Assembly (NCBI GenBank): GCA_963791325.1
Contig: CAWBRU010000015.1
Span: 1-64,000, forward strand
From: JBEVJK01 sp963791325
GTDB lineage: Bacteria; Pseudomonadota; Alphaproteobacteria; Rhizobiales; Rhizobiaceae
Direction: 5' to 3'
Length of the DNA: 64,000 nt
Shown: positions 8,441 to 18,482 of the stretch, piece after piece
Position numbering within the stretch: the stretch's first letter is position 1
How the letters are laid out: each line of letters begins with the position of its first letter
Position numbers and translations under genes: made by a program
The notes under the pieces: model-generated
What the model saw: only the letters and a program-made list of their open reading frames with translations
What the model was told of the DNA's origin: nothing
The model's database searches: none

Positions 8441-8717
8441 ACGAGGGCGGTCGCGACGGCCTCGGAGTTGCGCTGCCAGAGGCCGAGACGGCCAGGATTG
8501 CGAGGCAGTGTGTGGGACGCTCACGCCATTCGCAACTACAACTTGGACCTCTGTTTTTCGATCCCTGAAGGATGCGGGCAATGCACCTTATCGAAAGCGG
8601 GCCTGGGGCCGGCGCGGGCCACGCTCTGAACAGCAAGAGCAAGAAAACGGCGTCGAAAGACAATTGGCTTCGTTTTCGCCCCGGACCTCGTGGCACTCTC
8701 ACTTGTCGGGTGCATCA

Positions 8718-8849
8718 TCAGGGGAGCATTTCCGCCAATACGAAATGGTAGGCGATCATGCCGATCAGCAGGCAGATGATGACGATGAACACTCGGTCGG
8801 ACGGCGGCGGTGGCCACTTGCGTTTTGGCTTGTTGACCGTCGTCGGCAT
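8718..8849 (-). CDS. Very small single-span membrane protein
   Basis: A 43-residue product: basic, proline-rich N-terminus (KPKRKWPPPPSD) followed by one membrane helix (RVFIVIICLLIGMIAYHFVL). The ATG at 8849 has AAGGAAG ten bases upstream. Charge placement predicts the N-terminus inside. It sits in a minus-strand group of small genes. Unrecognised; such proteins often modulate larger membrane complexes, but nothing here shows a partner. Confidence 0.5.
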   Translation of the reverse strand: MPTTVNKPKRKWPPPPSDRVFIVIICLLIGMIAYHFVLAEMLP

Positions 8850-8889
8850 CAGCAGGCTTCCTTGCAGCGGGCGCAACAACGTCAGGCGA

Positions 8890-9087
8890 TTACCACGGGG
8901 CGCGCCCGAGGCTCTTGCAATGCCGCTCGACCTGCTCGACCAGCACCTCCAGCTTCGTGCCTGGAAACTCTGTTTGCAGCCAGCGCGCCATTGCCCGGAC
9001 GTCGATCTCGGTTGACGGCAGCATCGTCTGCAACGCCGCGCGGATCGCCAAGCTGATGCGTTGCTGGACCTCGTCGTCATCAGCCAT
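8890..9087 (-). CDS. Small acidic-to-neutral hypothetical protein
   Basis: A 65-residue product starting at an ATG with AGGAG eight bases upstream. The sequence MADDDEVQQRISLAIRAAL and a second helix LEVLVEQVERHCKSLG suggest a small all-helical protein. It lies just past the truncated IS256 transposase frame, whose last codons overlap its start, so its original promoter may have been replaced. Function unknown. Confidence 0.55.
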   Translation of the reverse strand: MADDDEVQQRISLAIRAALQTMLPSTEIDVRAMARWLQTEFPGTKLEVLVEQVERHCKSLGRAPW

Positions 9088-10102
9088 GACACACTCCTCT
9101 CACCGGCTGACCCGGCTTCCAGCCCGGCGCTTTCGCCGCCGCGATTCCGGCCATCTTGGCGTCATATTGGCGCTCGACCTCGTGGCAGGCAACGTCTCGC
9201 GTTTCCGCCGTGCCGGCAGAAGATCCGGACCATTCGACAGCCGCATTCATCGCCCCATCCCAGCCCATGGTTGTCTGGCCCTTGGGCACGTGCGCCAGCG
9301 CATTCCTCATGAAGTGGACGCGGCAGCGCTGCCAGGTGGCGCCGACAACGCGGGTGATGGCGTTCTTCAACCCCTCGTGGGCGTCGGAGATCACGAGCTT
9401 CACGCCCTTGAGCCCGCGCTTGGCGAGGTCGCGCAGGAAAGTCGTCCAGAAGGGTTCGGCCTCGGAGGGGCCGATGTGCAGGCCGACGATCTCGCGCTTG
9501 CCCTCGGTCGTGACAGCCACCGCGATTATGGCGGCGACCGAAACGATGCGGCCGCCCTCGCGCACCTTGAGGTAAGTGGCATCCAGCCAGAGATAGGGCC
9601 ACTCGCCGGAAAGCGGGCGCTTGAGGAAGGCGTTCACGCGCTCGTCGATGTCCTTGCAGAGCTTGCTGACCGACGACTTGCTGATGCCAGACATGCCCAT
9701 GGCCTGCACCAACTCGTCGACCCGTCGCGTGCTGACGCCGGCAATCCATGCCTCCTGGATCACCGAGACCAGCGCCTTCTCCACCGTCTTCCTGGGCTCC
9801 AGAAAGCCGGGAAAGTAGCTGCCGGTCCTGAGCTTGGGGATCTTCAGGTTGAGGGGCCCAAGACGCGTCTCGAGCGTGCGGTCGCGATAGCCATTGCGCC
9901 AAGTCTGGCGCTCAGCGCTGCGCTCAAAGCGGCCGGCGCCGATCACGCCGTCCACATCAGCTTCCATGATGATCTGCAAAACGCTCTCCGCCACAGAGCG
10001 CAGGAAGTCGGCGTCCCCGCTCTTCGAAAGCAAGTCGGCAAGCGGAGTCTGTCCTAGGTCATCGGGTGTTCCTTCAGCTCGGTTGAAGTCCGCAAACTCC
10101 AC
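9080..10102 (-). mobile_element. IS256-family transposase, truncated at the C-terminus
   Basis: The first 270 or so residues are a standard IS256-type transposase: GYRDRTLETRLGPLNLKIPK, SYFPGFLEPRK, STRRVDELVQAMGMSGISKS, the first catalytic aspartate in LWLDATYLKVR and the second in VISDAHEGLKNAI, then WQRCRVHFMRNALAHVPKG. After that the frame departs into unrelated sequence (about 9080-9285). The conserved third part, with the catalytic glutamate and the NPLERLN segment, is missing. It cannot transpose by itself. Inverted repeats and a target duplication were not found by eye. Confidence 0.85.
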
Positions 10103-10133
10103 CTTAGCCGCAGACCCTGATGACTACCTCAGC

Positions 10134-10377
10134 CTACACCCCAAAATCCACCACATCCGCGGACGTTACCAAGTCCGTCAGCGGGTTGCGCTTGCCCGGC
10201 AGCCTTGCAGGTTCCGCCTTGGCGAGGAGGTGGACATATTCGTCGCCCACCATGATGGGTATGTCATAACCTTCCAGCCGGACTGTTACCCAACGCCGGC
10301 CACACTCTTCATCGTGGGCCAGAGAAAATCGTGCCGGTCATCACGATCTCGTCGCAATTCTTGAATTTGCCTGCCAT
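10134..10377 (-). pseudogene. Conserved hypothetical protein with one frameshift
   Basis: An ATG at 10377 with CAGGAG upstream starts MAGKFKNCDEIVMTGTI. After one extra T in a TTTT run near 10330 the next frame continues SLAHDEECGRRWVTVRLEGY then DIPIMVGDEYVHLLAK, ending at 10134. Joined, it is about 80 residues. A shorter related piece (GTVSLAHDGG, then VTVRLNGYDI) occurs at 23275-23356, so this is a small family with copies in the window. Function unknown. The single indel could be real or a sequence error. Confidence 0.5.
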
Positions 10378-10588
10378 GGAGGCTCCTGAAGGGATGAGGG
10401 TCGCGGCGCTAGAAACACGGCATAGCCGACGGTGTTTTTTGCAGGCCGGCGATCATGGCATCCATCTGTCGGCCGCGCCAGAACATCCTTCTCTCAAAGT
10501 CCACTGGGACGGCTCGAAGACCGGGAGCGTTGTCTTCGAGCGTTCCCCGTCACTCTGAGGCCGGCAGGATGCCGGCTCCCTGGGGAGC

Positions 10589-10702
10589 CTATTTGCGCCC
10601 GCCGCCCTTGCCACCGCCGCCGGGGCCGCCGTGGTGGCCGCTGCCACCGCCGCCGTGGTTGCCCTGGTTGCCGTGGTTGCCCTCCCAAGGAGGATGTTCG
10701 CC
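10589..10702 (-). pseudogene. Glycine/histidine-rich C-terminal fragment
   Basis: The minus-strand frame gives HPPWEGNHGNQGNHGGGG followed by a GHHGGPGGGGKGGGRK ending and a stop. This is the low-complexity tail typical of some secreted rhizobial proteins. A stop codon lies just upstream and no start is available, so only the tail remains. Confidence 0.4.
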
Positions 10703-10732
10703 TCAGCCGAGCCTTGTGCTAAGGTGCGCTGA

Positions 10733-12133
10733 GTGGCGGAACCGATGGGCGAAACCCGAAAACTCACCGCGATCATGGCCGTCGACGTAGTCGGCTATTC
10801 CCGCCTCATGGGGGCGGACGAAAGCGGCACGGCGCGAGCTGTGCGGGAGCATCGCAATGCGGCGCGGCCGATCGTCGTAGGCCTCGGGGGGCGCATCTTC
10901 AAAACCATGGGCGATGGCCTGCTGCTGGAATTTCCGTCTGTCGCCGCCGCCGTCGAATGCGCGGTCGCAATCCAGAAGTTGATGGCCGAGCGCAACGTCG
11001 AAATAGCCGAGGCGAAGCGGGTCGTCTATCGCATCGGCGTCCATCTCGGTGATGTGCTGATTGAGGGCGACGACATGTTAGGCGATGGTGTGAACATCGC
11101 CGCGCGACTTCAGAGCATCTGCGAGCCGGGAGGCATCTTAATTTCTCGGCTCGTTTATGACCAGATCGAAGGAAAGCTTGAACTCGGTGTCCGAAACCTC
11201 GGCCACCAGAAGCTGAAGAACATTGCTAAGCCGGTCGAGGTGTTCGCAATCGACCAAGTGGGCAAATCGGACGCCTCCGATGTGACCGATCAAACCAACG
11301 TGGCGCAAACCATAAAATACTGCCGGGCACCCGACGGGGTACGTCTTGCCTATGCGATTTCAGGCACCGGCCCGCCACTTGTGAAGGCCGGGAACTGGAT
11401 GAACCATCTTGAGTACGATTGGGAAAGCCCCATTTGGTCGCATGTCTTTCGCGGGCTGTCGCAGGAACATATGTTGGTTCGCTACGACGCGAGAGGAAAC
11501 GGCATGTCTGACTGGGACGTTGATAGGCTCTCACTCGATGCGTGGGTGACGGACCTTGAGACAGTCGTCGATGCGGTCGGCATCGAGCGTTTCCCGGTTC
11601 TTGGAATATCCCAGGGCGGCGCTGTGGCTGTTGGCTATGCGGTTCGGCACCCGGAACGAGTATCGCACCTTATTTTGTATGGCGCGTTCGCGCTCGGCGG
11701 AAAGAAGCGCGCCCCGGCTGAGAAAGAAAAGCGCGATGCAATGACGACTTTGATGCGTCTCGGATGGGGGGCGGATAATCCAAGCTTTCGTCAAATGTTT
11801 ACCGGGCTTTTCATCCCAGGCGGTACGCACGAGCAGGCGGACTATTTCAACGAGCTACAACTGAAGACGACGTCTCCTGAGTGTGCAGCTCTATATTTCG
11901 ATGTCGCCGGCGATCTCGATGTCACTGATCTTCTGTCCAATGTTAAGGCGCCGACGCTTGTCATGCATGTGCGGGATGACCTCGTAGTTCCATTCGAGGC
12001 AGGTCGCCGGTTGGCTGCAGGCATTCGGGGAGCCCGTTTCATCGCCTTCCCTGGCCGAAACCATTTGTTCCTCGAGCATGAGCCCGCCTCCAACCGTTTC
12101 TTCGAAGAGATCGGACTTTTTCTTAAGGGTTAA
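10733..12133 (+). CDS. Class III adenylate/guanylate cyclase fused to an alpha/beta hydrolase
   Basis: The 466-residue protein has an N-terminal cyclase catalytic domain (about 8-165): KLTAIMAVDVVGYSRLMG with the first metal aspartate, GGRIFKTMGDGLLLEF with the second metal site, and LGDGVNIAARLQ. After a short linker comes an alpha/beta hydrolase domain (about 195-465): YAISGTGPPLV, YDARGNGMSD, the nucleophile elbow GISQGGAVA, the acid in VRDDLVVPFE and the histidine in FPGRNHLFL. The same pairing is seen in other rhizobial cyclases. Which ligand the hydrolase part binds or cleaves is unknown. Start either at GTG 10733 or ATG 10745; neither site is strong. Confidence 0.9.
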   Translation: MAEPMGETRKLTAIMAVDVVGYSRLMGADESGTARAVREHRNAARPIVVGLGGRIFKTMGDGLLLEFPSVAAAVECAVAIQKLMAERNVEIAEAKRVVYRIGVHLGDVLIEGDDMLGDGVNIAARLQSICEPGGILISRLVYDQIEGKLELGVRNLGHQKLKNIAKPVEVFAIDQVGKSDASDVTDQTNVAQTIKYCRAPDGVRLAYAISGTGPPLVKAGNWMNHLEYDWESPIWSHVFRGLSQEHMLVRYDARGNGMSDWDVDRLSLDAWVTDLETVVDAVGIERFPVLGISQGGAVAVGYAVRHPERVSHLILYGAFALGGKKRAPAEKEKRDAMTTLMRLGWGADNPSFRQMFTGLFIPGGTHEQADYFNELQLKTTSPECAALYFDVAGDLDVTDLLSNVKAPTLVMHVRDDLVVPFEAGRRLAAGIRGARFIAFPGRNHLFLEHEPASNRFFEEIGLFLKG

Positions 12134-12721
12134 CCGGGAGGGGAATGTAAGAAAGGTTCAAACGCCTCCTAGCGCCAGCGGCCCCGCTGTTCGCACGCTT
12201 CTTCACGGGGTCCTCAGTGGTTCGTAACTGCGTTCATCCTAGCCGGACTCGCCCAACCCCCCGACCACCGCGCAGTATGCACTCCTCGGCGCGAATCGTG
12301 GGGGTAGACGATGGCATGAAATGGTATTGATCCTGAAGGTGCGTTCTCTCGGTCCAGGCTGGAAGAGGCGCTCGCTAATTCCCCGAAGCCGCCTTCTGCG
12401 CTGACCGACGACGAACAGGCTGTTTGAGACATGATTGTCGATGCTCCGGGCGGGCAATGGTAGCCGCACAAATCAGCGGCAGTATCTTGGTCGATTCCGA
12501 ACCATTCCTGTGGCGGCCAAACAGGCTCCTGCGTTCCTATACGGGACACGCTTCGTGTTTTGGTGCATGAGCAAAGCAAGTTTTGGCGCACTCATCGTGC
12601 CGACATTAAATCGGCCGTGCCGAGAGGGCAGCTTTTGGCGGCCGAGACCTCAGAAGCATCAAATGAACGGCCGGGAAGGCCGAGTTCCTCGCCCTGAAAA
12701 AATGGTCCGCCTTCGGAAAAG
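12134..12721. other. No gene recognised
   Basis: Between convergent cyclase genes. One short frame reads RSRLEEALANSPKPPSALTD before a stop near 12428, which looks protein-like but has no start. The rest holds nothing I can support. Confidence 0.4.
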
Positions 12722-15700
12722 CTAAGCTCCGCATTCTTTGAGAGTGTCGAGTACCGCCTTTGCCTCGTTCAGATCGGGCGTGTTGAGGCCCTCGGTGAAG
12801 GAGGCAAAAACAGGCGCTAACACCTGCCGCGCCTTGATATTCATTCCTTGGCTCTTGCAAAGGCAGGCCAGGCGGGTTGCGGCGCGCAGCTCAAACGAAA
12901 GAGCTCCCTGACGTCGTGCCACCACCACGGCCTCGACAAAGCACTTCTTCGCGTCGGCATCCGGTTCGCGAGCAAGAAGTCGCAAGTCCCCCTCGAGCCG
13001 CAGAAGACTGGCCTCGAACAGGTGCACCTCGGTCCGCCTCATCTCCTCGTTGGCCCTCTCCAGCACCCGCCGGCCCGCGTCCGGGTTGCCGAGGCGGCCG
13101 TGGATCTCAGCAAGGACACCAAGATGATAGGTTCGGTGAAAGACGGCGCCTAGTTCATCGAGCTCGTGAATGCCTTGACTTACAAGGCTCAAACCCTCTT
13201 CGAGCTGCCCAGTCTCGGCTGCCACCCATCCCTGCATGACAAGGGCGTAGCCGCGCCACATCGGCATGTCGTGCTCGGCCGCAAGCGTCATTGTAGCGGC
13301 GGCGTAGCTTCGCACCGATTGCACATCGCGAAGAAGCATGGCCACTTCGCCACCGCCGTGGCAGAGAACGTGGCCGGTGGTGTTGGCGTGCTGGAGCTCT
13401 GCAGAATGCTGAGCGGCCTGGTGCGCTGCACGCAGCGCCTGGTCAGGGAGGCCCATGATCCACAAAACAAGTGCCAAAAAGGAGAGCCCTGATGCATGCG
13501 GGTCAGTCACGCAGTGAGCGGCAAGGTCACGGTCACGTGCGGCGTCATAGAGCGCCGGAATAGCCTCAAACTCAAGGCGGGCCTTTCGCAGCTCTCCCAG
13601 CTGCATCTGCGCGGCACCACGTGCTCTGTGGGCGAGGATCCAGTCGACAGGGTTGTTCTTAAGCTTCGCCGCGGCCAGGCAGCGTTCGGCAATCTCCAGA
13701 GCGGCCTTCGTCTCACCCCGCACAATACGGTTGCTGGCCAGACCGAAGAGTGCAGGGATGAGGCGTCCTAGCTCGCCGGACCGCTCACATAATGCGCTTG
13801 CCCGTTCGTAGGCCACTGCAACCTGCGGCCCACTCCAGCCCGAAAGCGCGATCAGCGGCGTTCCGATCGCGAGCTGGAACTCGAGCTCGGTCCGGTCCCT
13901 ATCCTCCGAGGCCCGCAGGCCAGCGATCAGTGCAAGGCCTCGACGCAAGTGACTGACGGCCTCCCGGTCGGCCGAGCGTTCCGCGGCGCGCTGTCCGGCT
14001 TGCAGCCAGTACCCGACAGCGCGCTCTGCCTCGCCGGCCTCATTGAGATGATGGGCTACAAGCTCTGGTGATCTCCGTGCCAGTTCGGGGAAGTGCTGTT
14101 CCAAGGCAATGGCGACAGCGGCGTGGAGGTGGCGGCGGCGCTCGCGAAGCAGAGTTCCGTATGCGGCATCACGGACGAGTGCATGCTTGAACAGGTACCT
14201 TGTGCTTTCCCCTTCGTCGCGTCGGAGAACCAGCTCGGCCGCAGCAAGTTGGTCGAGAGCCGCTGCCAACTCGTCTCTACCGATGTCTGCCACCAGGGCC
14301 AGCAGTTTGTGGGGGACTTCCCTGCCTATGACGGCCCCGGCCTGCGCCACCGCTCTGGCGGAGCTGTCGAGGCGATCGAGCCTAGCCATCAGCGAGGCGT
14401 GTAGCGTGGCCGGAATTGCTTGCTCCGCTGTCGTGGGAATCGTTCGGCCCCCTCCAGCCTCAAGTAGGGCCTTAGTCAGTTCCTCGACGAACAGCGGCAT
14501 TCCGTCCGTTCGCTCGACGATCTCAGCCACTAGCTCGTCCGAAATCGCAGCTGGGCCGGCGATCAGCCTGACAAGCTTTTCGGCCTCGTCCTGGCCGATG
14601 CCTTGGAGTGTCAGAGCTGTCGCATGCGGAAGGTTCGTCCATGAGGCATCGAACTCGCGGCGGCACGTAATCAGGAGAAGGAACTCTCAGTCGGTCTGCG
14701 CGTTCGACAATCAGCCTGAGGAACTCGCGCGAGCTCGGGTCAATCCAGTGCACATCTTCGAAGACCATCAGCAGCGGGTCTTGGCTTGAGAGTCCCTCAA
14801 TCCAGCGCAACAGGGCTGCAAAAGTTTGCTCGCGCTTGCGATGGGGCGAAACGGGCAATGACCCGCCCTGCTCACCGAGGGGCAGGGACAGCATCTCCGC
14901 AAACAGCGCTAGATCTTTCGCTGTTGGTGAGGTTTGGGCTAGGAGCATTCCCAGTTTGGCCTGCCGGATTTCCGGCGCATCGCCCGGGGCAAAGCCGGCC
15001 GCCTGCTCCAGCTGGGCAATGAGCGGGTGAAGGGGACTATCTTCGCCCTGAGGCGAGCAGGAGTGGTGAAGAAGAGCATGTGACTGGCTGTTGAGCTTTG
15101 CCTGAACCGCCACAACCAGTCGCGACTTGCCAACCCCAGCTTCCCCCGAGAGCAAAATGACCTGACCGTTGCCTTTGCGTGCCTGCTCCCATCGCTCTAA
15201 CAGGACGCGCATCTCCTCTTCGCGACCGACTAGGGGCGCCGGACCGGCGTGGAGCGCCTCGAAGCGACTTGGGACCGCAGTGAATGCATGAACAATCCGA
15301 TAGGCCCGCACTGGCTCGGGGAAGCCCTTGACTTGAACTGGCCCGAGGTCTCGGCAGTCGAATAGGCCTCCGACCAGCCGTCGGGTGGTTTCGGCGATGA
15401 CAACGCTGTTGGGCTCTGCAAGGGCTTGCAACCGCGCGGCCAAATTCGGCGTTTCGCCCAAGACCGCCCACTCCTGGGCCGCGCGTCGCCCTGGCAGATC
15501 GCCCACCACCGCCAGCCCTGTCGCAATTCCAGCCCGGATTGCCAGTGCGGTTCCGGCCGGTGATGCGAGGCCTTGTACGGAACCAGTCAACTCGAGCCCG
15601 GCGCGGATTGCGCGCTCTGGATCGTCTTCATGGGCCTGCGGATAGCCGAAATACGCCAACACGCCGTCGCCCATATATTTGGCAATAAAGCCCCCAGCTC

Positions 15701-16094
15701 GCTCGACAGCCGCTGTCGCGTGCGCGTGATAGCAGCCGATTAGCTCGCGAAAGTCCTCCGGATCCAGCCGGGTGGAGAGGGCTGTTGAGCCGACCAGGTC
15801 GATGAACATCACCGTGACTAGCCGCCGCTCAGCTGGCGAAGGGGAGGCCCCCGGTCGAGCATCATCGACCACTTCGGCGAACCCGGGCGTCGTTCCCGAT
15901 GGGCCGACCAGATGCCGAATAGCGCGAAGCACTATCTTGCGCGGCCCGAGCGGAAGCCCGAGTTCCCGAAGGTCGCTGTCGGTCAGCTCCAGCAGGACCT
16001 CAGGCGTGACCTCGGCATCCAGGAACGCACGCGTGTACCGTTCCAGCCCCAGATCGCACAGCCAAGCGGCAAAGTCCACGTCCTGCCCCTGCAC
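12722..16094 (-). pseudogene. SAM-domain/class III cyclase/AAA ATPase/TPR regulator, interrupted by one frameshift
   Basis: Two minus-strand frames join into one protein of about 1,120 residues. N-terminal SAM-like domain (1-65: FAAWLCDLGLERYTRAF); cyclase domain (about 95-270: VTVMFIDLVGSTALS, KYMGDGVLAYFGYP, GETPNLAARLQ); AAA ATPase with Walker A GEAGVGKSRL near 325 and Walker B LLMVFEDVHWID. At about 14690 one extra C in GTTCCTT shifts the frame; the second part continues LLLITCRREFDASW, then EIVERTDGMPLFVEELTKAL and a long TPR region to the end. All domains are otherwise intact, so a sequence error or a very recent mutation is likely. If one base were wrong, this is a functional signalling protein. 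Confidence 0.85.
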
Positions 16095-16722
16095 GAGCCT
16101 TCACGCCTCCCTGTTTCATCTTACTCGAGCCAGGCCGAGCATACCACGAAAGACTACGGCCTGACTGTCGCGAAGGGATGCGCCTTTCGTGTTCCGTTCC
16201 CTCCCTCGGCATCTCGAATAAGACCATTGCACCATAGTTGATGCACTGCGCTGGAATGCACCCCGGAAGGCATTCGGCAGGAGTACACCGATTCCAACTG
16301 AACTTCTCCTCAGCAGGCAGCGGCGCGCTGGTGGGTTTCCGGAGGGCAACTGGCTCGCGATGATCCCCGAGAGGGATACTTCGCGATCCTTGGGCTTTAC
16401 AGCCCGACGGAGGCGGCGTTCAATAAGGCTTGGGTCTTTGCAGACATCAAGAAGGCCGGCGGAACAGGGCGGCGCGGTCCTGCTAGATCTCCTTGGTCTC
16501 CTGGCCCGCCACCCCAGTCGGGCTCGCCGGCCAATTATGTTCACCGAGAAAGCTGGAAGAGGTCTGCTGATCGTCGACCTCGAGAAGGACGTTCCTGAGG
16601 AGATGAACCGGCGTCAGATCGCCGTCAAAACCGCGGTGGGTAAGCAGGTCGAAGCCGACGTCGCGGCCTGAGAGAGGGGAACTGATCTGTGACTTGCTGA
16701 CCGTTCGACACACACCGTCCAC
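16095..16722. other. No confident gene
   Basis: A plus-strand frame ending at 16671 closes with LLIVDLEKDVPEEMNRRQIA, which looks protein-like but has no start or motif. The remainder is unassigned spacer. Confidence 0.35.
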
Positions 16723-17301
16723 ATGGCCGAGGCCAGGATGAACAAAACCGTTGCCGATCTCGCGCTACGCTGGCTCGCGCGCAACGCCGACGCGCTCTCC
16801 GATGCTGAGCGGCGCGTCCTCCAAAGCGCCATCGACCGCAAGACGCTGTCGCGAGATCGCGTCGAGCGGGAGGCGGCCGAATCCGGTGTTGGCGACCGGG
16901 TGGCCGATGCGATCGCTCGGATCGGCGGCTCGTGGACCTTCATCATCGGCTTCCTCGTCTTCCTTTTCGCGTGGACGGCGCTCAACACGGCGCTGATCGC
17001 CGTCGGCGCCTTCGATCCATATCCCTTCATCTTTCTCAACCTCATCCTCTCTATGCTGGCCGCCCTCCAGGCTCCCGTCATCATGATGTCGCAGAATCGC
17101 CAGGCCAAGCGCGACCGTAGCGACGCAGCGCACGATTACGAGATCAATCTGAAGGCGGAGATCGAGATCATGGCGCTGCACGAGAAGTTGGACGAATTGC
17201 GCCACGGCGAGATCTCGGGCGTCAGCGATCGTCTCGAAGCGCTAAGGGCGGAGATCGAGCGGCTGCGACTGGCAATCTCCACGCAGGCGACCACGAAATG
17301 A
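16723..17301 (+). CDS. DUF1003 family membrane protein
   Basis: The 192-residue protein (or 187 from the ATG at 16738) has the DUF1003 core: a first membrane helix in GSWTFIIGFLVFLFAWTALN, then FDPYPFIFLNLILSMLAALQ, then PVIMMSQNRQAKRDR, and YEINLKAEIEIMALHEKLD. The C-terminus forms a coiled coil (SDRLEALRAEIERLRLAIS). Members are two-span inner-membrane proteins of unknown role, sometimes called cyclic-nucleotide-linked by context; cyclase genes do lie nearby here. Intact and monocistronic. Confidence 0.92.
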   Translation: MAEARMNKTVADLALRWLARNADALSDAERRVLQSAIDRKTLSRDRVEREAAESGVGDRVADAIARIGGSWTFIIGFLVFLFAWTALNTALIAVGAFDPYPFIFLNLILSMLAALQAPVIMMSQNRQAKRDRSDAAHDYEINLKAEIEIMALHEKLDELRHGEISGVSDRLEALRAEIERLRLAISTQATTK

Positions 17302-17349
17302 TCGAGAGTATCCTTTCAAGGCTGCCCTTGGAGAAATCGTGTACTGCGT

Positions 17350-17412
17350 GTCGGTGGTTCGAGCGTTCCTTGGCCGGTATTGAGCCTTCGCACCTAGTGC
17401 CGCTCAGACGGC
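17350..17412 (+). repeat. Dispersed repeat, copy B
   Basis: The block from GGTTCGAGCG through GGTATTGAGCCTTCGC to the GTGCCGCTCAGACGGC region matches 25713-25778 at most positions, and its first part matches 19577-19612. It lies in a gene-free stretch. Confidence 0.5.
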
Positions 17413-17635
17413 AATGCTGCCTAGAAAGCCATTTCGCGTACATGCGCGTCCTTCGCAGGCCTGTCCCGACGACTCCCCGCGCCAAGAGTTCCGAGAGTTC
17501 GATGGTCGTATCGAGTTTCGCAAACATGCTTGACGAGCAATGTTGCTCGGGACGGAAGCAAGCTTGGCAACCAGCGATGTATTTTGTTGCCGCTGGTCTT
17601 GCATATGTTTCAGGTGCGCCTTGAGGGAGGTGCTA

Positions 17636-17764
17636 ATGATTAGCTCAATCCACTCTGCACATGCGCCCGCTCAGGCCGCCGAGCCACTGGCGCGTCGCCT
17701 TGACGCGAGCGATCAGACCGCCGTAACGAGAACACTACGCGCACGCGCGCGATGGGGGCTGTAA
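17636..17764 (+). CDS. Possible small protein
   Basis: A 42-residue frame with a strong ribosome site (GGGAGGTGC) before an ATG. The product (ISSIHSAHAPAQAAEPLARR, then TLRARARWGL) has no motif or membrane segment. Listed for its start site and codon-like composition only. Confidence 0.35.
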   Translation: MISSIHSAHAPAQAAEPLARRLDASDQTAVTRTLRARARWGL

Positions 17765-17785
17765 GAAGAGGGAGGCCAGGGATCC

Positions 17786-17953
17786 GTGCTACGCGGTCGT
17801 GATCTGCCTCATGACGTCAGCTTCACCGGCCAGGAGGCGGTCTTCACCCAGGCCAAGCGATTCAGGGCCAAAGCCCTGACTGTCGAAATCCACATCCCGA
17901 GCAAGACTGACACGGATTGGGCTGATGTGCTGGTCGGGCGGGTGGCGGCCTGA
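17786..17953 (+). CDS. Possible small hypothetical protein
   Basis: A 55-residue frame from a GTG: LRGRDLPHDVSFTGQEAVFT, then AKALTVEIHIPSKTD and a final DWADVLVGRVAA. The composition is protein-like. GGGAGG lies about 14 bases upstream, rather far. It is the first of a set of small plus-strand frames up to 18846. Unrecognised. Confidence 0.35.
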   Translation: MLRGRDLPHDVSFTGQEAVFTQAKRFRAKALTVEIHIPSKTDTDWADVLVGRVAA

Positions 17954-18111
17954 AGAGCAATCGAAATAGAAGGCGATACAGAGGCGAGAGGTGCTTCGGC
18001 TATCCCCCTACCACTCTTCAAAGCTCGTCTACAGCATTGGAACCGATATAGCATAGATTTTACACGGCCACCCTCGATCCCACCTGATGGTGTCTGATGC
18101 ATGCTCTGCCG

Positions 18112-18234
18112 AGTCGGCGTGAAGTTCATCGCCGAGAACGGCCCGGGCCGGGCGTGAGGCTGAGGAAGAGCGTGCCTGCACCTCACAGAAGCTCTGAAGG
18201 CGAAGGCGGCATCATCGACCAGAACGAGATGTAG
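18112..18234 (+). pseudogene. C-terminal fragment of an XRE-type regulator
   Basis: VGVKFIAENG then, after a one-base shift, GVRLRKS and SSEGEGGIIDQNEM before the stop. This closely follows the end of the intact regulator at 20423-20737 (IEFIPENGGG, GVRLRKG, AEGEAGIIDQNEM). The helix-turn-helix part is missing. A second, decayed copy of the same regulator gene. Confidence 0.55.
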
Positions 18235-18266
18235 AGGCTTCGGGCTGAGGCTGAGGGAGGCAAAGG

Positions 18267-18482
18267 ATGAATCGAGATGACGGACGCCGATTCCTTGAGG
18301 AGCGGCTCACGGAATTGAAGGCCTTTAATCCGAACCGGCATCGCATTCGGGACGGCAACCGAGACATCACTGATGAAGTGGTCGCACTGATCCAGCGTCA
18401 CATCCGAGAGATTGAGGCGATCCTGGCAAGCCCTGACGAAGGCATGCGCACCGACGAGCTCAACGCGAGCAACGATGGTTAA
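18267..18482 (+). CDS. Small hypothetical protein
   Basis: A 71-residue soluble product from an ATG with GGGAGGCAAAGG directly upstream. It is highly charged: NRDDGRRFLEERLTELKAF then EVVALIQRHIREIEAILAS, suggesting two helices. Its last codons overlap the first possible start of the next gene, so the two may be coupled. No known family. Confidence 0.55.
   Translation: MNRDDGRRFLEERLTELKAFNPNRHRIRDGNRDITDEVVALIQRHIREIEAILASPDEGMRTDELNASNDG

Noticed and set aside
7673..8629. A 318-codon plus-strand frame
   Set aside because: Runs through the structured repeat and antisense to two small minus-strand genes with better support.
8915..10057. A 380-codon plus-strand frame
   Set aside because: Antisense to the IS256 transposase; no start site or motif.
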